Below are positions 54,807 through 63,303 of a stretch of 64,000 nt of DNA, one piece after another. A program made the translations under genes and the position numbers. The stretch is from Bradyrhizobium sp. ISRA430. GTDB taxonomy: Bacteria > Pseudomonadota > Alphaproteobacteria > Rhizobiales > Xanthobacteraceae. The notes beneath the pieces are model-generated. The model was not told where the DNA came from and did not search any database. It saw only the letters and a list, made by a program, of their open reading frames with translations. The stretch covers positions 5,146,001-5,210,000 of the forward strand of contig NZ_CP094516.1 of the NCBI RefSeq assembly GCF_029909975.1, given 5' to 3'. The number at the start of each line of letters is the position of its first letter. Positions within the stretch are counted from its first letter, which is position 1.

Positions 54807-55991
54807 TTGCGTTTGTCATTTATCATAACAACAACCATTCTCAGCCTTACCGCGGCCACGTCCGCGCGCGCGGACGACCTCAAGGTCGCGCTGATCTATG
54901 GCAAGACCGGTCCGCTCGAGGCCTATGCCAAGCAGACCGAGACCGGCCTGCAGATGGGCTTTGAATACGCCACCAGGGGCACGATGACGCTCGACGGGCG
55001 CAAGATCGTCATCATCACCAAGGACGACCAGGGCAAGCCGGACCTCTCGAAGGCGGCGCTCGCCGAGGCCTATCAGGACGACAAGGCCGACATTGCGATC
55101 GGCACGACCTCGTCGGCCGCGGCGCTCGCCATTCTCCCAGTCGCCGAGGAGAACAAGAAGATTTTGATCGTCGAACCGGCGGTCGCGGACCAGATTACCG
55201 GCGAGAAGTGGAATCGCTACATCTTCCGCACCGCGCGTAACTCCTCGCAGGACGCGATCTCCAACGCGGTCGCGATCGGCAAGCAGGGCGTCACCGTTGC
55301 GACGCTGGCGCAGGACTACGCCTTCGGCCGCGACGGCGTCGCCGCCTTCAAGGAGGCGCTCGCCAAGACCGGCGCAACGCTCGCTGCGGAAGAATATGCG
55401 CCGACCAACACCACCGACTTCACCGCCGTCGGCCAGCGCCTGTTCGATGCGCTGAAGGACAAGCCCGGCCGCAAGGTGATCTGGGTGATCTGGGCCGGCG
55501 CCGGCAATCCGCTGGCAAAGCTCCAGGACATGGATCCGAAGCGCTACGGCATCGAGCTCTCCACCGGCGGCAACATCCTGCCGGCGCTGGCGGCCTACAA
55601 AGGCCTGCCCGGCATGGAAGGCGCGACCTATTACTACTATGACATCCCGAAGAACCCGGTGAACGACTGGCTGGTCGCCGAGCACCAGAAGCGCTTCAAC
55701 GCGCCGCCGGACTTCTTCACCGCGGGCGGCTTCGCGGCAGCGATGTCCGTCGTCGCCGCCGTCACCAAGGCGAAGTCGACCGACACCGAGAAGCTGATCA
55801 CCGCGATGGAAGGCCTGGAGTTCGACACGCCCAAGGGCAAGATGGTGTTCCGGAAAGAAGACCATCAGGCACTCCAGAGCATGTATCACTTCAAGGTCAA
55901 GGTCGATCCGAACGTCGCCTGGGCCGTGCTCGAGCCGGTGCGCGAGCTGAAGATCGAGGACATGAACGTTCCCGTCCGCAACAAGCGGTGA
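54807..55991 (+). CDS. ABC transporter periplasmic binding protein (HAAT family)
   Basis: 394 residues starting at TTG 54807, which has a perfect AGGAGGG ribosome site 7 nt away. Signal peptide LSFIITTTILSLTAATSARA, cut near residue 22. Mature start DDLKVALIYGKTGPLEAYAKQTETGLQMGFEYATRG is the type-I periplasmic fold of branched-chain amino-acid/carboxylate receptors. It is only distantly similar to the two tandem copies at 22502-25214. First gene of a five-gene importer (binding protein, livG, livF, livH, livM). A weak -24/-12-like GGCACGGCCTCGGC lies at 54717. Confidence 0.93.
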   Translation: MRLSFIITTTILSLTAATSARADDLKVALIYGKTGPLEAYAKQTETGLQMGFEYATRGTMTLDGRKIVIITKDDQGKPDLSKAALAEAYQDDKADIAIGTTSSAAALAILPVAEENKKILIVEPAVADQITGEKWNRYIFRTARNSSQDAISNAVAIGKQGVTVATLAQDYAFGRDGVAAFKEALAKTGATLAAEEYAPTNTTDFTAVGQRLFDALKDKPGRKVIWVIWAGAGNPLAKLQDMDPKRYGIELSTGGNILPALAAYKGLPGMEGATYYYYDIPKNPVNDWLVAEHQKRFNAPPDFFTAGGFAAAMSVVAAVTKAKSTDTEKLITAMEGLEFDTPKGKMVFRKEDHQALQSMYHFKVKVDPNVAWAVLEPVRELKIEDMNVPVRNKR

Positions 55992-56001
55992 GATGCCCTC
56001 T

Positions 56002-56027
56002 CCTCTCCCCGCGTGCGCGGGGAGAGG
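56002..56027 (+). repeat. Hairpin overlapping the livG ribosome-binding site
   Basis: CCTCTCCCCGCG and CGCGGGGAGAGG form a perfect 12-bp stem with a 2-nt loop, starting 10 bp after the binding-protein stop. The 3' arm overlaps AGGAGG (56025-56030), the Shine-Dalgarno of livG at 56039. Confidence 0.7.
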
Positions 56028-56038
56028 AGGCTTCGAGA

Positions 56039-56836
56039 ATGCCAAGAGCTTCCCAAATGGCCCTGACGCTAGAGACCCGCGATCTCACCATTCGCTTCGG
56101 CGGCCATGTCGCAGTCAACAATGTGAGCTGCACGTTTCGCCCGGGCGAGCTCACCGCCATCGTCGGGCCGAACGGCGCCGGCAAGACCACCTATTTCAAC
56201 CTGATCTCGGGCCAGCTCCGCGCCTCAAGCGGCAGCATCCTGTTCGACGGCACCGACATCACCGCGCATTCCGCACCCTTACGCACCCGTGCAGGCCTCG
56301 GGCGCGCCTTCCAGCTCACCAACCTCTTCCCGAACCTGACGGTGGAAGAGAACGTCCGCCTCGCGGTGCAGGCGGCGAGCGGCGCCCATTACGACCTGCT
56401 GCGGCCCTGGATGGTGCGGCGCGACCTGATCGCGCGCGCCGACGCCATCCTCGACCAGGTTGCGCTCGGCAACCGGCGCGGCGTGCCGGCGACCGCGCTA
56501 TCGCATGGCGACCAGCGCAAGCTCGAAGTCGCGCTGATGATCGCGCTGGGGCCGAAGGTCTTCATGTTCGACGAACCGACCGCCGGCATGAGCATCGACG
56601 AGGTGCCGGTCGTCCTCAACCTGATCGCGCAGCTCAAAGAGGACAAGAGCAAGATCATCCTCTTGGTCGAGCACAAGATGGACGTGGTGCGCTCGCTGTC
56701 CGACCGCATCATCGTGCTGCATAACGGCCAGCTCGTCGCCGACGGCCCGCCGGCCGAGGTGATCGCCTCGCCGATCGTGCAGGAAGCCTATCTCGGCGTT
56801 CCCCCCAAGAACGCGACGTCAGGAAGCGCCCCATGA
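56039..56836 (+). CDS. livG: HAAT importer ATP-binding protein LivG
   Basis: 265 residues from ATG 56039 (GAGGAGG, 8 nt upstream); a second in-frame ATG at 56057 lacks a comparable site. LETRDLTIRFGGHVAVNNVSC, Walker A VGPNGAGKTTYFNLISG, FQLTNLFPNLTVEENVRLAVQ (LivG-type insertion), signature LSHGDQRKLEVALMIALGP, Walker B MFDEPTAGMS, LLVEHKMDVVRSLSDR. Overlaps the livF start by 4 bp. Confidence 0.95.
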   Translation: MPRASQMALTLETRDLTIRFGGHVAVNNVSCTFRPGELTAIVGPNGAGKTTYFNLISGQLRASSGSILFDGTDITAHSAPLRTRAGLGRAFQLTNLFPNLTVEENVRLAVQAASGAHYDLLRPWMVRRDLIARADAILDQVALGNRRGVPATALSHGDQRKLEVALMIALGPKVFMFDEPTAGMSIDEVPVVLNLIAQLKEDKSKIILLVEHKMDVVRSLSDRIIVLHNGQLVADGPPAEVIASPIVQEAYLGVPPKNATSGSAP

Positions 56837-57555
56837 CCGACCTTCTGACGCTGTCCGGCGTGCACACCCATATCGGCCGCTATCACATCCTCCAGGGCAT
56901 CGATCTTGCGGTCCCGCAGGGGCAGACCACCATGCTGCTCGGCCGCAACGGCGCCGGCAAGACCACGACGCTGCGCACCATCATGGGCCTGTGGCAGGCT
57001 TCCAGCGGCCAGATCGTGCTGGCCGGCGAGCGCATCGAGGGCTGCGCCACGCCCGATATCGCGCGGCGCGGCGTCGGCTACGTGCCGGAGAGCATGGCGG
57101 TGTTCTCCGATCTCACCGTGAAAGAAAATCTCGTGCTGGCGGCACGCGACGCGCCGCTCGACGACAGCCAGCTCGACTGGATCTTCGGCTTCTTCCCGGC
57201 GCTGCGCCGGTTCTGGCTGTCGCGCGCCGGCGGCCTCTCCGGCGGACAGAAGCAGATGCTGTCGATCGCGCGCGCCATCATCGAGCCGCGCAAGCTGCTC
57301 CTGATCGACGAGCCGACCAAGGGGCTGGCGCCCGCCATCGTCATGGCGCTGATCGAGTGCCTGAAGGAGATCAAGCGCAAGGGCGCCACCATTCTCCTCG
57401 TGGAACAGAATTTCTTCGCCGCCTGCGAGCTCGGCGACAGCGTGCTGGTCATGGACAACGGCACCATCGTGCACCGCGGCGAGATGGCGGTGCTGGCCGC
57501 CGACGTGCCGCTGCAGGAGCGGCTGCTCGGCCTGAGCCTGGAGGCGCATCAGTGA
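56833..57555 (+). CDS. livF: HAAT importer ATP-binding protein LivF
   Basis: 240 residues; ATG overlaps the livG stop (ATGA). Walker A LLGRNGAGKTTTLRTIMGLW, ARRGVGYVPESMAVFSDLTVKENLVLAARD, signature GLSGGQKQMLSIARAIIEPRK, Walker B LLLIDEPTKGLAP, and LLVEQNFFAACELGD. These are the standard LivF motifs. The stop overlaps the GTG of livH (GTGA), so the operon is translationally coupled. Confidence 0.95.
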   Translation: MTDLLTLSGVHTHIGRYHILQGIDLAVPQGQTTMLLGRNGAGKTTTLRTIMGLWQASSGQIVLAGERIEGCATPDIARRGVGYVPESMAVFSDLTVKENLVLAARDAPLDDSQLDWIFGFFPALRRFWLSRAGGLSGGQKQMLSIARAIIEPRKLLLIDEPTKGLAPAIVMALIECLKEIKRKGATILLVEQNFFAACELGDSVLVMDNGTIVHRGEMAVLAADVPLQERLLGLSLEAHQ

Positions 57556-58562
57556 CCGAACTTGCCGCAACCGACCCGCTGCCGAAGCCGAAGCGCGATC
57601 TCGCGCCGATCCTGTTGCCGATCGCACTGGCGCTGGCGGTGATCCCATTCATCGGCTCGACCAGCTCCTGGCTGACGCTAACGGCTGCGAGCCTCGCCAT
57701 GGGCATGATGATCTTCATCATGGCGTCAGGCCTGACGCTGGTGTTCGGGCTGATGGACGTGCTCAACTTCGGCCACGGCGCCTTCATCGCGGTCGGCGCC
57801 TATATCGCGACGCTGGTGCTGGCGCCCTTCGCGGCCTCCATGCAGGCCGACTCGCTCTGGATGAACCTCGCCGTAGTGGCACCGGCGGCGCTGCTCTCGA
57901 TGGCCGTCTCCGGTGCGCTCGGCCTGATCGTCGAACGCGTGCTGATCCTGCCCGTCTACGGCCAGCACCTGAAGCAGATCCTGATGACGACGGGTGGCCT
58001 GATCGTCGCAGAGCAGACGCTCTATGCGCTGTGGGGGCCGCAGATCATCCCGCTGCCGCTGCCGGCCTCGCTGCGCGGCTCGTTCGTCATCGGCGACGTC
58101 GCGATCGCGAAGTACCGCGTGCTCGCCACGCTGATCGGCCTCATTGTCTTCATCGCGATCCAGCTCGTGCTCAACCGCACCAAGCTCGGCCTCCTGATTC
58201 GCGCCGGCGTCGAAAATCGCGAGATGGTCGAGGCGCTCGGCTACCGCATCCGCCGCCTGTTCCTCGGCGTGTTCATGACGGGATCGGCGCTTGCCGGCCT
58301 CGGCGGGGTGATGTGGGCGCTGTATCGCGAGCAGGTCCATGCCTCCATGAGCGACGACCTCACCGTGTTGATCTTCATCGTCGTCATCATCGGCGGCCTG
58401 GGATCGATCGGCGGCTGCTTCATCGGCGCGATCCTGGTGGCGATGGTCGCCAATTACGGCGGCTTCCTGGTGCCGAAGCTCGCTCTCGTCTCCAACATCC
58501 TGCTGATGGTCGCCATCCTGATGTGGCAGCCGCGCGGCCTCTATGCGGTGACCAGCCGATGA
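57552..58562 (+). CDS. livH: HAAT importer permease LivH
   Basis: 336 residues beginning with GTG 57552, overlapping the livF TGA. About eight to nine membrane helices; LivH-type features MASGLTLVFGLMDVLNFGHGAFIAVGAYIATLVLAPF, TKLGLLIRAGVENREMVEALGYRIRRLFLGVFMTGSALAGLGGVMWALYREQVHASM and IVVIIGGLGSIGGCFIGAILVAMV. The N-terminal cytoplasmic stretch (TDPLPKPKRDLAP) is longer than usual. Confidence 0.95.
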   Translation: MTELAATDPLPKPKRDLAPILLPIALALAVIPFIGSTSSWLTLTAASLAMGMMIFIMASGLTLVFGLMDVLNFGHGAFIAVGAYIATLVLAPFAASMQADSLWMNLAVVAPAALLSMAVSGALGLIVERVLILPVYGQHLKQILMTTGGLIVAEQTLYALWGPQIIPLPLPASLRGSFVIGDVAIAKYRVLATLIGLIVFIAIQLVLNRTKLGLLIRAGVENREMVEALGYRIRRLFLGVFMTGSALAGLGGVMWALYREQVHASMSDDLTVLIFIVVIIGGLGSIGGCFIGAILVAMVANYGGFLVPKLALVSNILLMVAILMWQPRGLYAVTSR

Positions 58563-59644
58563 TGATTTTGTCAGGCGATCCGCCGAAGAGCCGCGTGCTC
58601 ACCCTCATTCTCGTCGTCATCATCCTGGCGCTGGCGGCGACGCCCTTCCTGTTTCCCGGCGCCAAGGCGCTGAACGTCGCGGCCAAGATCTGCGTCTTCG
58701 CCGCGCTCGTTGCCTCCTACGACCTCCTGCTCGGCTATACCGGCTCGGTGTCGTTCGCTCATACCATGTTCTACGGCATCGGCAGCTACGCGATCGCGAT
58801 CGCGCTGTACGCGATCGGCCCGAATTGGGCCGCGGTCGCAACCGGCATCGCCGTCGGCCTGCCGCTCGCGGCGCTGCTCGCGCTCGCCATCGGCTTGTTC
58901 TCGCTGCGGGTGGCGGCGATCTTCTTTGCCATGATCACGCTGGCGGTCGCCTCCGCCTTCCAGGTGCTGGCCTCGCAGCTCTCCTGGCTGACCGGGGGCG
59001 AGGATGGCCGCAGCTTTCAACTGCCCGAACTGCTTCGGCCCGGCACGGTGCTGATCTCCAAAAATCTCCTGGGCTTCGAGATCAACGGCCGCACCCTGAC
59101 CTACTATCTCGTCTTCGCCGTCTCGGCGCTGATGATCCTCGGCCTGTTGCGGGTGGTGAACTCGCCGTTCGGGCGCGTGCTGCAGGCGATCCGCGAAAAC
59201 CGCTTCCGCGCCGAGGCGCTCGGCTTCCGCACCGTCTTCCATCTCACCTACGCCAATTGCCTGGCCGCCTTGGTCGCCGCCAGCGCCGGCATTCTGAATG
59301 CGCTCTGGCTGCGCTATGCCGGGCCCGACACCTCGCTCAGCTTCTCGATCATGCTGGACATCCTCCTGATGGTGGTGATCGGCGGCATGGGCACGATCTA
59401 CGGCGCGATCATCGGCGCCACGATCTTCATCCTCGCCCAGAACTATCTGCAGTCGCTGATGGGCGTTGCCTCCAAGGCAGCGACGGAGGCCGGCCTGCCG
59501 CTGCTGCCGGGGCTCCTGCATCCGGACCGCTGGCTGCTGTGGCTTGGTCTGCTGTTCATTGCGAGCGTCTACTTCTTCCCGACCGGCGTGGTGGGGCGGC
59601 TGCGCACGGGCGGCGGCGGCAAGGGCGCGGGCGCCTCGCATTAA
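58559..59644 (+). CDS. livM: HAAT importer permease LivM
   Basis: 361 residues from ATG 58559, overlapping the livH stop by 4 bp. About nine to ten membrane helices; LivM signature regions ASYDLLLGYTGSVSFAHTMFYGIGSYAIAIALYAI, VNSPFGRVLQAIRENRFRAEALGFRTVFHLTYANCLAALVAASAGILNALWLRYAGPDTSLSF and MVVIGGMGTIYGAIIGATIFIL. Completes the importer. The last gene of the operon; a 184-bp gap follows. Confidence 0.95.
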   Translation: MMILSGDPPKSRVLTLILVVIILALAATPFLFPGAKALNVAAKICVFAALVASYDLLLGYTGSVSFAHTMFYGIGSYAIAIALYAIGPNWAAVATGIAVGLPLAALLALAIGLFSLRVAAIFFAMITLAVASAFQVLASQLSWLTGGEDGRSFQLPELLRPGTVLISKNLLGFEINGRTLTYYLVFAVSALMILGLLRVVNSPFGRVLQAIRENRFRAEALGFRTVFHLTYANCLAALVAASAGILNALWLRYAGPDTSLSFSIMLDILLMVVIGGMGTIYGAIIGATIFILAQNYLQSLMGVASKAATEAGLPLLPGLLHPDRWLLWLGLLFIASVYFFPTGVVGRLRTGGGGKGAGASH

Positions 59645-59751
59645 GCTGCGATTAATGATGCAACGCAGCGCTTGTCGGACGCGCCGTGCAACCTGCGGGC
59701 AACGCGATAAAATTCCCGCTGAGCTGCACGCCAACGCGGCGGCGCAACCGG

Positions 59752-59771
59752 GTTAAGCCTTGGGTAACCGG
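59752..59771 (+). promoter_or_regulatory. CtrA-like site upstream of the PDC-PAS-GGDEF-EAL gene
   Basis: TTAA-N7-GTAACC within GTTAAGCCTTGGGTAACCGG, 57 bp before the start codon, one base from the CtrA consensus. It differs from the 26040-26059 sequence at only three positions. Confidence 0.4.
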
Positions 59772-59828
59772 CTTTCCTAAGGTTTGGGCCATTTGTGCGG
59801 TGTATTCGTGTTCCCTCAGGGAGGGGGA

Positions 59829-62800
59829 ATGCGCCAAGTTTTTTCCAGAATGGCAACCGCGATGTTCCGGGCCGCAAAGGCCGGCTGGGACGCTGCCATG
59901 CGGCGCGGCCCGGTGCTGTGGCTGACTCTGTCCGGCGCATTGCTCGTGGCCGGCATCTTCGCCGTGACCGCCATGGCGGTCGGCGAATTTCGCGAGCGTA
60001 CGCTGACCAATCGCGAGCGCGAGCTGGAAAACACCGTCAAGTTGATCGCGCGCCATTTCGATCAGCAGTTCGAAGACTCCGACCTCACCGCGGCCGATCT
60101 GATCGGGCAGATGCATCTGCCGGAGATCACCTCGCCCGAAATGTTCCGCGAGCGGATGTCCGGACCTGCCGCGAACCAGATGCTGCGCAGCAAGGTCGGC
60201 GCCGTCTCCTATCTCGGCGACATCGCGATCTACGACGCCGACGGCGAGCTGATCAACTGGTCGCGGGCCCAGAAGCTGCCCAAGATCAACGTCTCCTCGC
60301 GCGCCTACTTCCAGACCTTCAAGTCGAATCCGCTTGCCGAGCCGGTGCTGCTGGAATCCGTGCGCAGCTTCATCCTCGGCAAATGGACCACGATCGTGGC
60401 GCGCCGGCTGAGCGCGCCGGACGGCACCTTCTTCGGCGCCATGGTCCGCCGGATCGACCCCGACAGCTATCAACGCTATTTCGCCTCGGTGGCGCTCGCC
60501 GATGGCGCCGCCATCTCGCTGTTCGACCGCGAGGGCAAGATGCTGGCGCGCTACCCGCACGTCGAGGGGCTGATCGGCAGAAGCTTCAAGAATGCGCCCC
60601 TGATGCGTGAGGTGCTGACCAAGGGCGGTCAGCACACGCTTCGCGTCAAGAGCCCCGTCGATGGCGAGGAGCGGCTGGGCTCGGCGGCGTCGCTGAATCA
60701 CTTCCCTCTCGTCATCGTTGCGACCAACACCACGGCGGCTGCGCTTGCGGACTGGCGGCAGCAGACCGGCTTCATGGTCACCACGGCGACCGTGTCGGCG
60801 GCGGTGATTGCGCTGATCCTCTATCTGATCATTCGCCAGATCAACCGGCAGAACCGCGAGGCCCAGGAGCGGCTGGAAGCGGAGCGGCTGCGGCTCGACA
60901 CCGCCCTGAACAACATGTCGCAAGGGCTGATACTGTACGATGCCGCCGGATATATCGTCACCTGCAACCGCCGCTATGCCGACATGTTCGGCCTGTCGAC
61001 CGACGTCATCAAGCCCGGCTGCCACATCCATGAAGCGATGTACCATCGCAAGGAGCGTGGAGCGTTCGACGGCGACGTCGAGGCGTTTTGCGCCGACGTC
61101 ATGAGGATCGTCGCCGAAGGCACGGTCTCGACGAGGATCCATCAACTGCCCAACGGCCGCGCCTTTCAGGTCATCAACACCCCGCTCGCGCAGGGCGGGT
61201 GGGTCGCCACCATCGAGGAAATCACCGAGCGGCGCAACCTGGAGCAGGAGCGCGACCGCAACTACACGTTCCTGCGTGAGATCATCGACCACATCCCCTC
61301 GCAGATCACCGTGAAGGACGCCCGCACACGGCAATATCTGCTGGTCAACCGGATTGCCGAGGAAATCTTCAGGGAATCGGGCGACACTATCGTCGGCAAG
61401 ACCGCTGCCGACATCCTGCCGACAGCGGACGCCGATATCGTCACCCGCGATGATGACGCCCTGCTGCGATCGCCCAATCGACTGTTGCTCAAGGAGCAGA
61501 CCTGGAAGACGCGGACCGACGGCCAGCGTCACACCATCTCGAAACGCATCGGCATCCGCGACAAGGCGGGCGAGCCGCGCTACATCATCAACGTCATCGA
61601 GGACATCACAGAGCAGCGAAAGGCCGACGAGAAGATCGCGCATATGGCGCACTACGATGCGCTGACCGACCTGCCCAACCGCGCGCTGTTCCGCGAACAG
61701 ATCGAACGCGAGCTGGAGAAGGTCGCCGACGGCGAGCAATTCGCGCTGCTCTACATCGACGTCGACGAGTTCAAGGGCATCAACGATTCGCTCGGCCACC
61801 ATGTCGGCGACGAGCTGTTGAAGGCAATCGCAGGGCGCATTCGCGCCTGCCTCCAGGACGGCGATCTGATCGCACGGCTCGGCGGCGACGAATTCGCCGT
61901 GATCCAGACCAAGGTGCAGTCCTCCGCCGACGTGGTGTCGTTCGTGACCCGCATCCACGAGGCGATCCGCCGGCCCTATCATTGCCTCGGCCACCAGCTC
62001 TCGACCGATGCCAGCATCGGCATCGCGCTTGCGCCGCAGGACGGCACCGATCTCGATCAGCTCATCAAGAATGCCGACCTCGCGATGTACGGCGCCAAGG
62101 CGGAAGGGCGCCGCACATATCGCTTCTTCGTGCCCGCCATGGATGCGAGCGCCAAGGCGCGCCTCACCATGGAGCAGGATCTGCGCCAGGCCATGGTCGA
62201 CGGCGGCTTCGAGCTCAATTACCAGCCGCTGGTCAATCTGCGCACCGGCGCGGTCTCCGGCTGCGAGGCGCTGCTGCGCTGGCGGCATCCCGAACGCGGC
62301 ATGGTCTCGCCGGCCGAGTTCATTCCGATTGCCGAGGATACCGGCCTGATCACCGAGATCGGCGACTGGGTGCTGCGCACCGCCTGCGCCGAAGCCGCGT
62401 CCTGGCCTGCCCATGTGCGGCTCGCGGTCAACGTCTCGCCGGTGCAGCTCAAATGCGATACGCTGGCGCTGAAGATCGCGGGCGCGCTCGCCTCCTCCGG
62501 ATTAGACCCGCGCCGGCTCGAACTCGAGATCACCGAGGCCGTGCTGATCCGCGACGACGAGGCGGCGCTCTCGATCCTGCACCAGCTCCGCTCGATCGGC
62601 GTGCGCATCGCGCTCGACGATTTCGGCACCGGCTATTCCTCGCTGAGCTATCTGAAGCGCTTCCCGTTCGACAAGATCAAGATCGACCGCTGCTTCGTCG
62701 CCGACATCGCGGACGCGAGCGGGGCGCCCGTCATCGTGCAGGCAGTGGTGAACATCGCCTCTGCCAGCAACATGACCACGGTGGCCGAGGGCGTCGAGAC

Positions 62801-62936
62801 CGAGGCGCAGCGCGAGATCCTGCGCATGCTCGGCTGCACCGAGATGCAGGGTTATCTGTTCAGCGCACCGAAGGCGGCGACTGAGGTGCGCAAGCTGTTT
62901 GGTCCGGGTGCCGTCGCGGTGGCAGCGGTGGCCTAA
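59829..62936 (+). CDS. Membrane-bound dCache/PAS-GGDEF-EAL protein (cyclic-di-GMP metabolism)
   Basis: 1035 residues from ATG 59829 (AGGGAGGGGGA just upstream). Membrane helix about 28-50, then a periplasmic PDC/dCache sensor (about 55-310), second membrane helix about 312-336 (GFMVTTATVSAAVIALILYLII), PAS about 350-470 (LDTALNNMSQGLILYDAAGYIVTCNRRYADMFG), second PAS about 475-605, GGDEF domain with intact motif RLGGDEFAVI (about 684-688), EAL domain (GCEALLRWRHPERGMVSPAEFIPIAEDTGLI about 810; ALDDFGTGYSSLSYLKRFPFDKIKID about 925). Both catalytic motifs look intact. It follows the liv operon and could tie an extracellular ligand to lifestyle control. Confidence 0.94.
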   Translation: MRQVFSRMATAMFRAAKAGWDAAMRRGPVLWLTLSGALLVAGIFAVTAMAVGEFRERTLTNRERELENTVKLIARHFDQQFEDSDLTAADLIGQMHLPEITSPEMFRERMSGPAANQMLRSKVGAVSYLGDIAIYDADGELINWSRAQKLPKINVSSRAYFQTFKSNPLAEPVLLESVRSFILGKWTTIVARRLSAPDGTFFGAMVRRIDPDSYQRYFASVALADGAAISLFDREGKMLARYPHVEGLIGRSFKNAPLMREVLTKGGQHTLRVKSPVDGEERLGSAASLNHFPLVIVATNTTAAALADWRQQTGFMVTTATVSAAVIALILYLIIRQINRQNREAQERLEAERLRLDTALNNMSQGLILYDAAGYIVTCNRRYADMFGLSTDVIKPGCHIHEAMYHRKERGAFDGDVEAFCADVMRIVAEGTVSTRIHQLPNGRAFQVINTPLAQGGWVATIEEITERRNLEQERDRNYTFLREIIDHIPSQITVKDARTRQYLLVNRIAEEIFRESGDTIVGKTAADILPTADADIVTRDDDALLRSPNRLLLKEQTWKTRTDGQRHTISKRIGIRDKAGEPRYIINVIEDITEQRKADEKIAHMAHYDALTDLPNRALFREQIERELEKVADGEQFALLYIDVDEFKGINDSLGHHVGDELLKAIAGRIRACLQDGDLIARLGGDEFAVIQTKVQSSADVVSFVTRIHEAIRRPYHCLGHQLSTDASIGIALAPQDGTDLDQLIKNADLAMYGAKAEGRRTYRFFVPAMDASAKARLTMEQDLRQAMVDGGFELNYQPLVNLRTGAVSGCEALLRWRHPERGMVSPAEFIPIAEDTGLITEIGDWVLRTACAEAASWPAHVRLAVNVSPVQLKCDTLALKIAGALASSGLDPRRLELEITEAVLIRDDEAALSILHQLRSIGVRIALDDFGTGYSSLSYLKRFPFDKIKIDRCFVADIADASGAPVIVQAVVNIASASNMTTVAEGVETEAQREILRMLGCTEMQGYLFSAPKAATEVRKLFGPGAVAVAAVA

Positions 62937-62938
62937 GG

Positions 62939-63217
62939 ATGTCGAACCGCCAGGGCCCGCGGGTCGCCACTGTGGTCAGGATCGCCGACGGCGGCGAGGA
63001 CGCCGGTGATCACGTCACTCTCAGCGTCGCAAGCCACATCCCCGGTGAGAGCGATGGCGGCCCCGACCGGCTGCTCGGGGGCCGCCCGAACGAGTCTTGG
63101 GCCGAGTTCGTCAGGCTCGACCGCAAAACGCCGGAGGTTCCGGCTCCCGCCGCGCAAATCGGCCTAGATGGAGGCAGCGAGAAGCGGTTGCCCGCCCCTC
63201 GCCAATCGGCTAAATGA
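62939..63217 (+). CDS. Small hypothetical ORF (doubtful)
   Basis: 92 codons starting 3 nt after the previous stop (TAAGGATG). The product [25 protein letters not shown] is Gly/Asp/Arg-rich with no recognised motif, and other frames of the same stretch are also open. I cannot recognise a family. It could be coding or only GC-rich spacer before the tRNA. Confidence 0.2.
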   Translation: MSNRQGPRVATVVRIADGGEDAGDHVTLSVASHIPGESDGGPDRLLGGRPNESWAEFVRLDRKTPEVPAPAAQIGLDGGSEKRLPAPRQSAK

Positions 63218-63226
63218 GCGGTCACT

Positions 63227-63303
63227 GCACCCGTAGCTCAGCTGGATAGAGCGTTGCCCTCCGAAGGCAAAGGTCACACGTTCGAATCGTGTCGGGTGCG
63301 CCA
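63227..63303 (+). tRNA. tRNA-Arg (anticodon CCG)
   Basis: 77 nt including encoded CCA. Acceptor GCACCCG/CGGGTGC, D-loop AGCTCAGCTGGATAGAGC, anticodon stem-loop TTGCC-CTCCGAA-GGCAA with CCG at 34-36, T-arm CACACG-TTCGAAT-CGTGT. All canonical. Its 3' half serves as the attachment site of the adjacent recombinase-bearing element. Confidence 0.95.
63274..63303. mobile_element. Attachment-site region: junction of an integrated element with tRNA-Arg
   Basis: The recombinase stop codon at 63274-63276 and its last ten codons coincide with the T-arm and acceptor 3' strand of tRNA-Arg(CCG). The crossover core must lie within or next to this stretch, since the tRNA is complete and the element extends to the right. 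The other end is outside the window. Confidence 0.55.

Noticed and set aside
59652..62414. Long antisense open frame of about 920 codons opposite the PDC-PAS-GGDEF-EAL gene
   Set aside because: The sense frame has clear PDC, PAS, GGDEF and EAL motifs; the antisense product is Arg/Ala/Asp/His-rich with no motif, as expected from GC-rich third-position shadowing.
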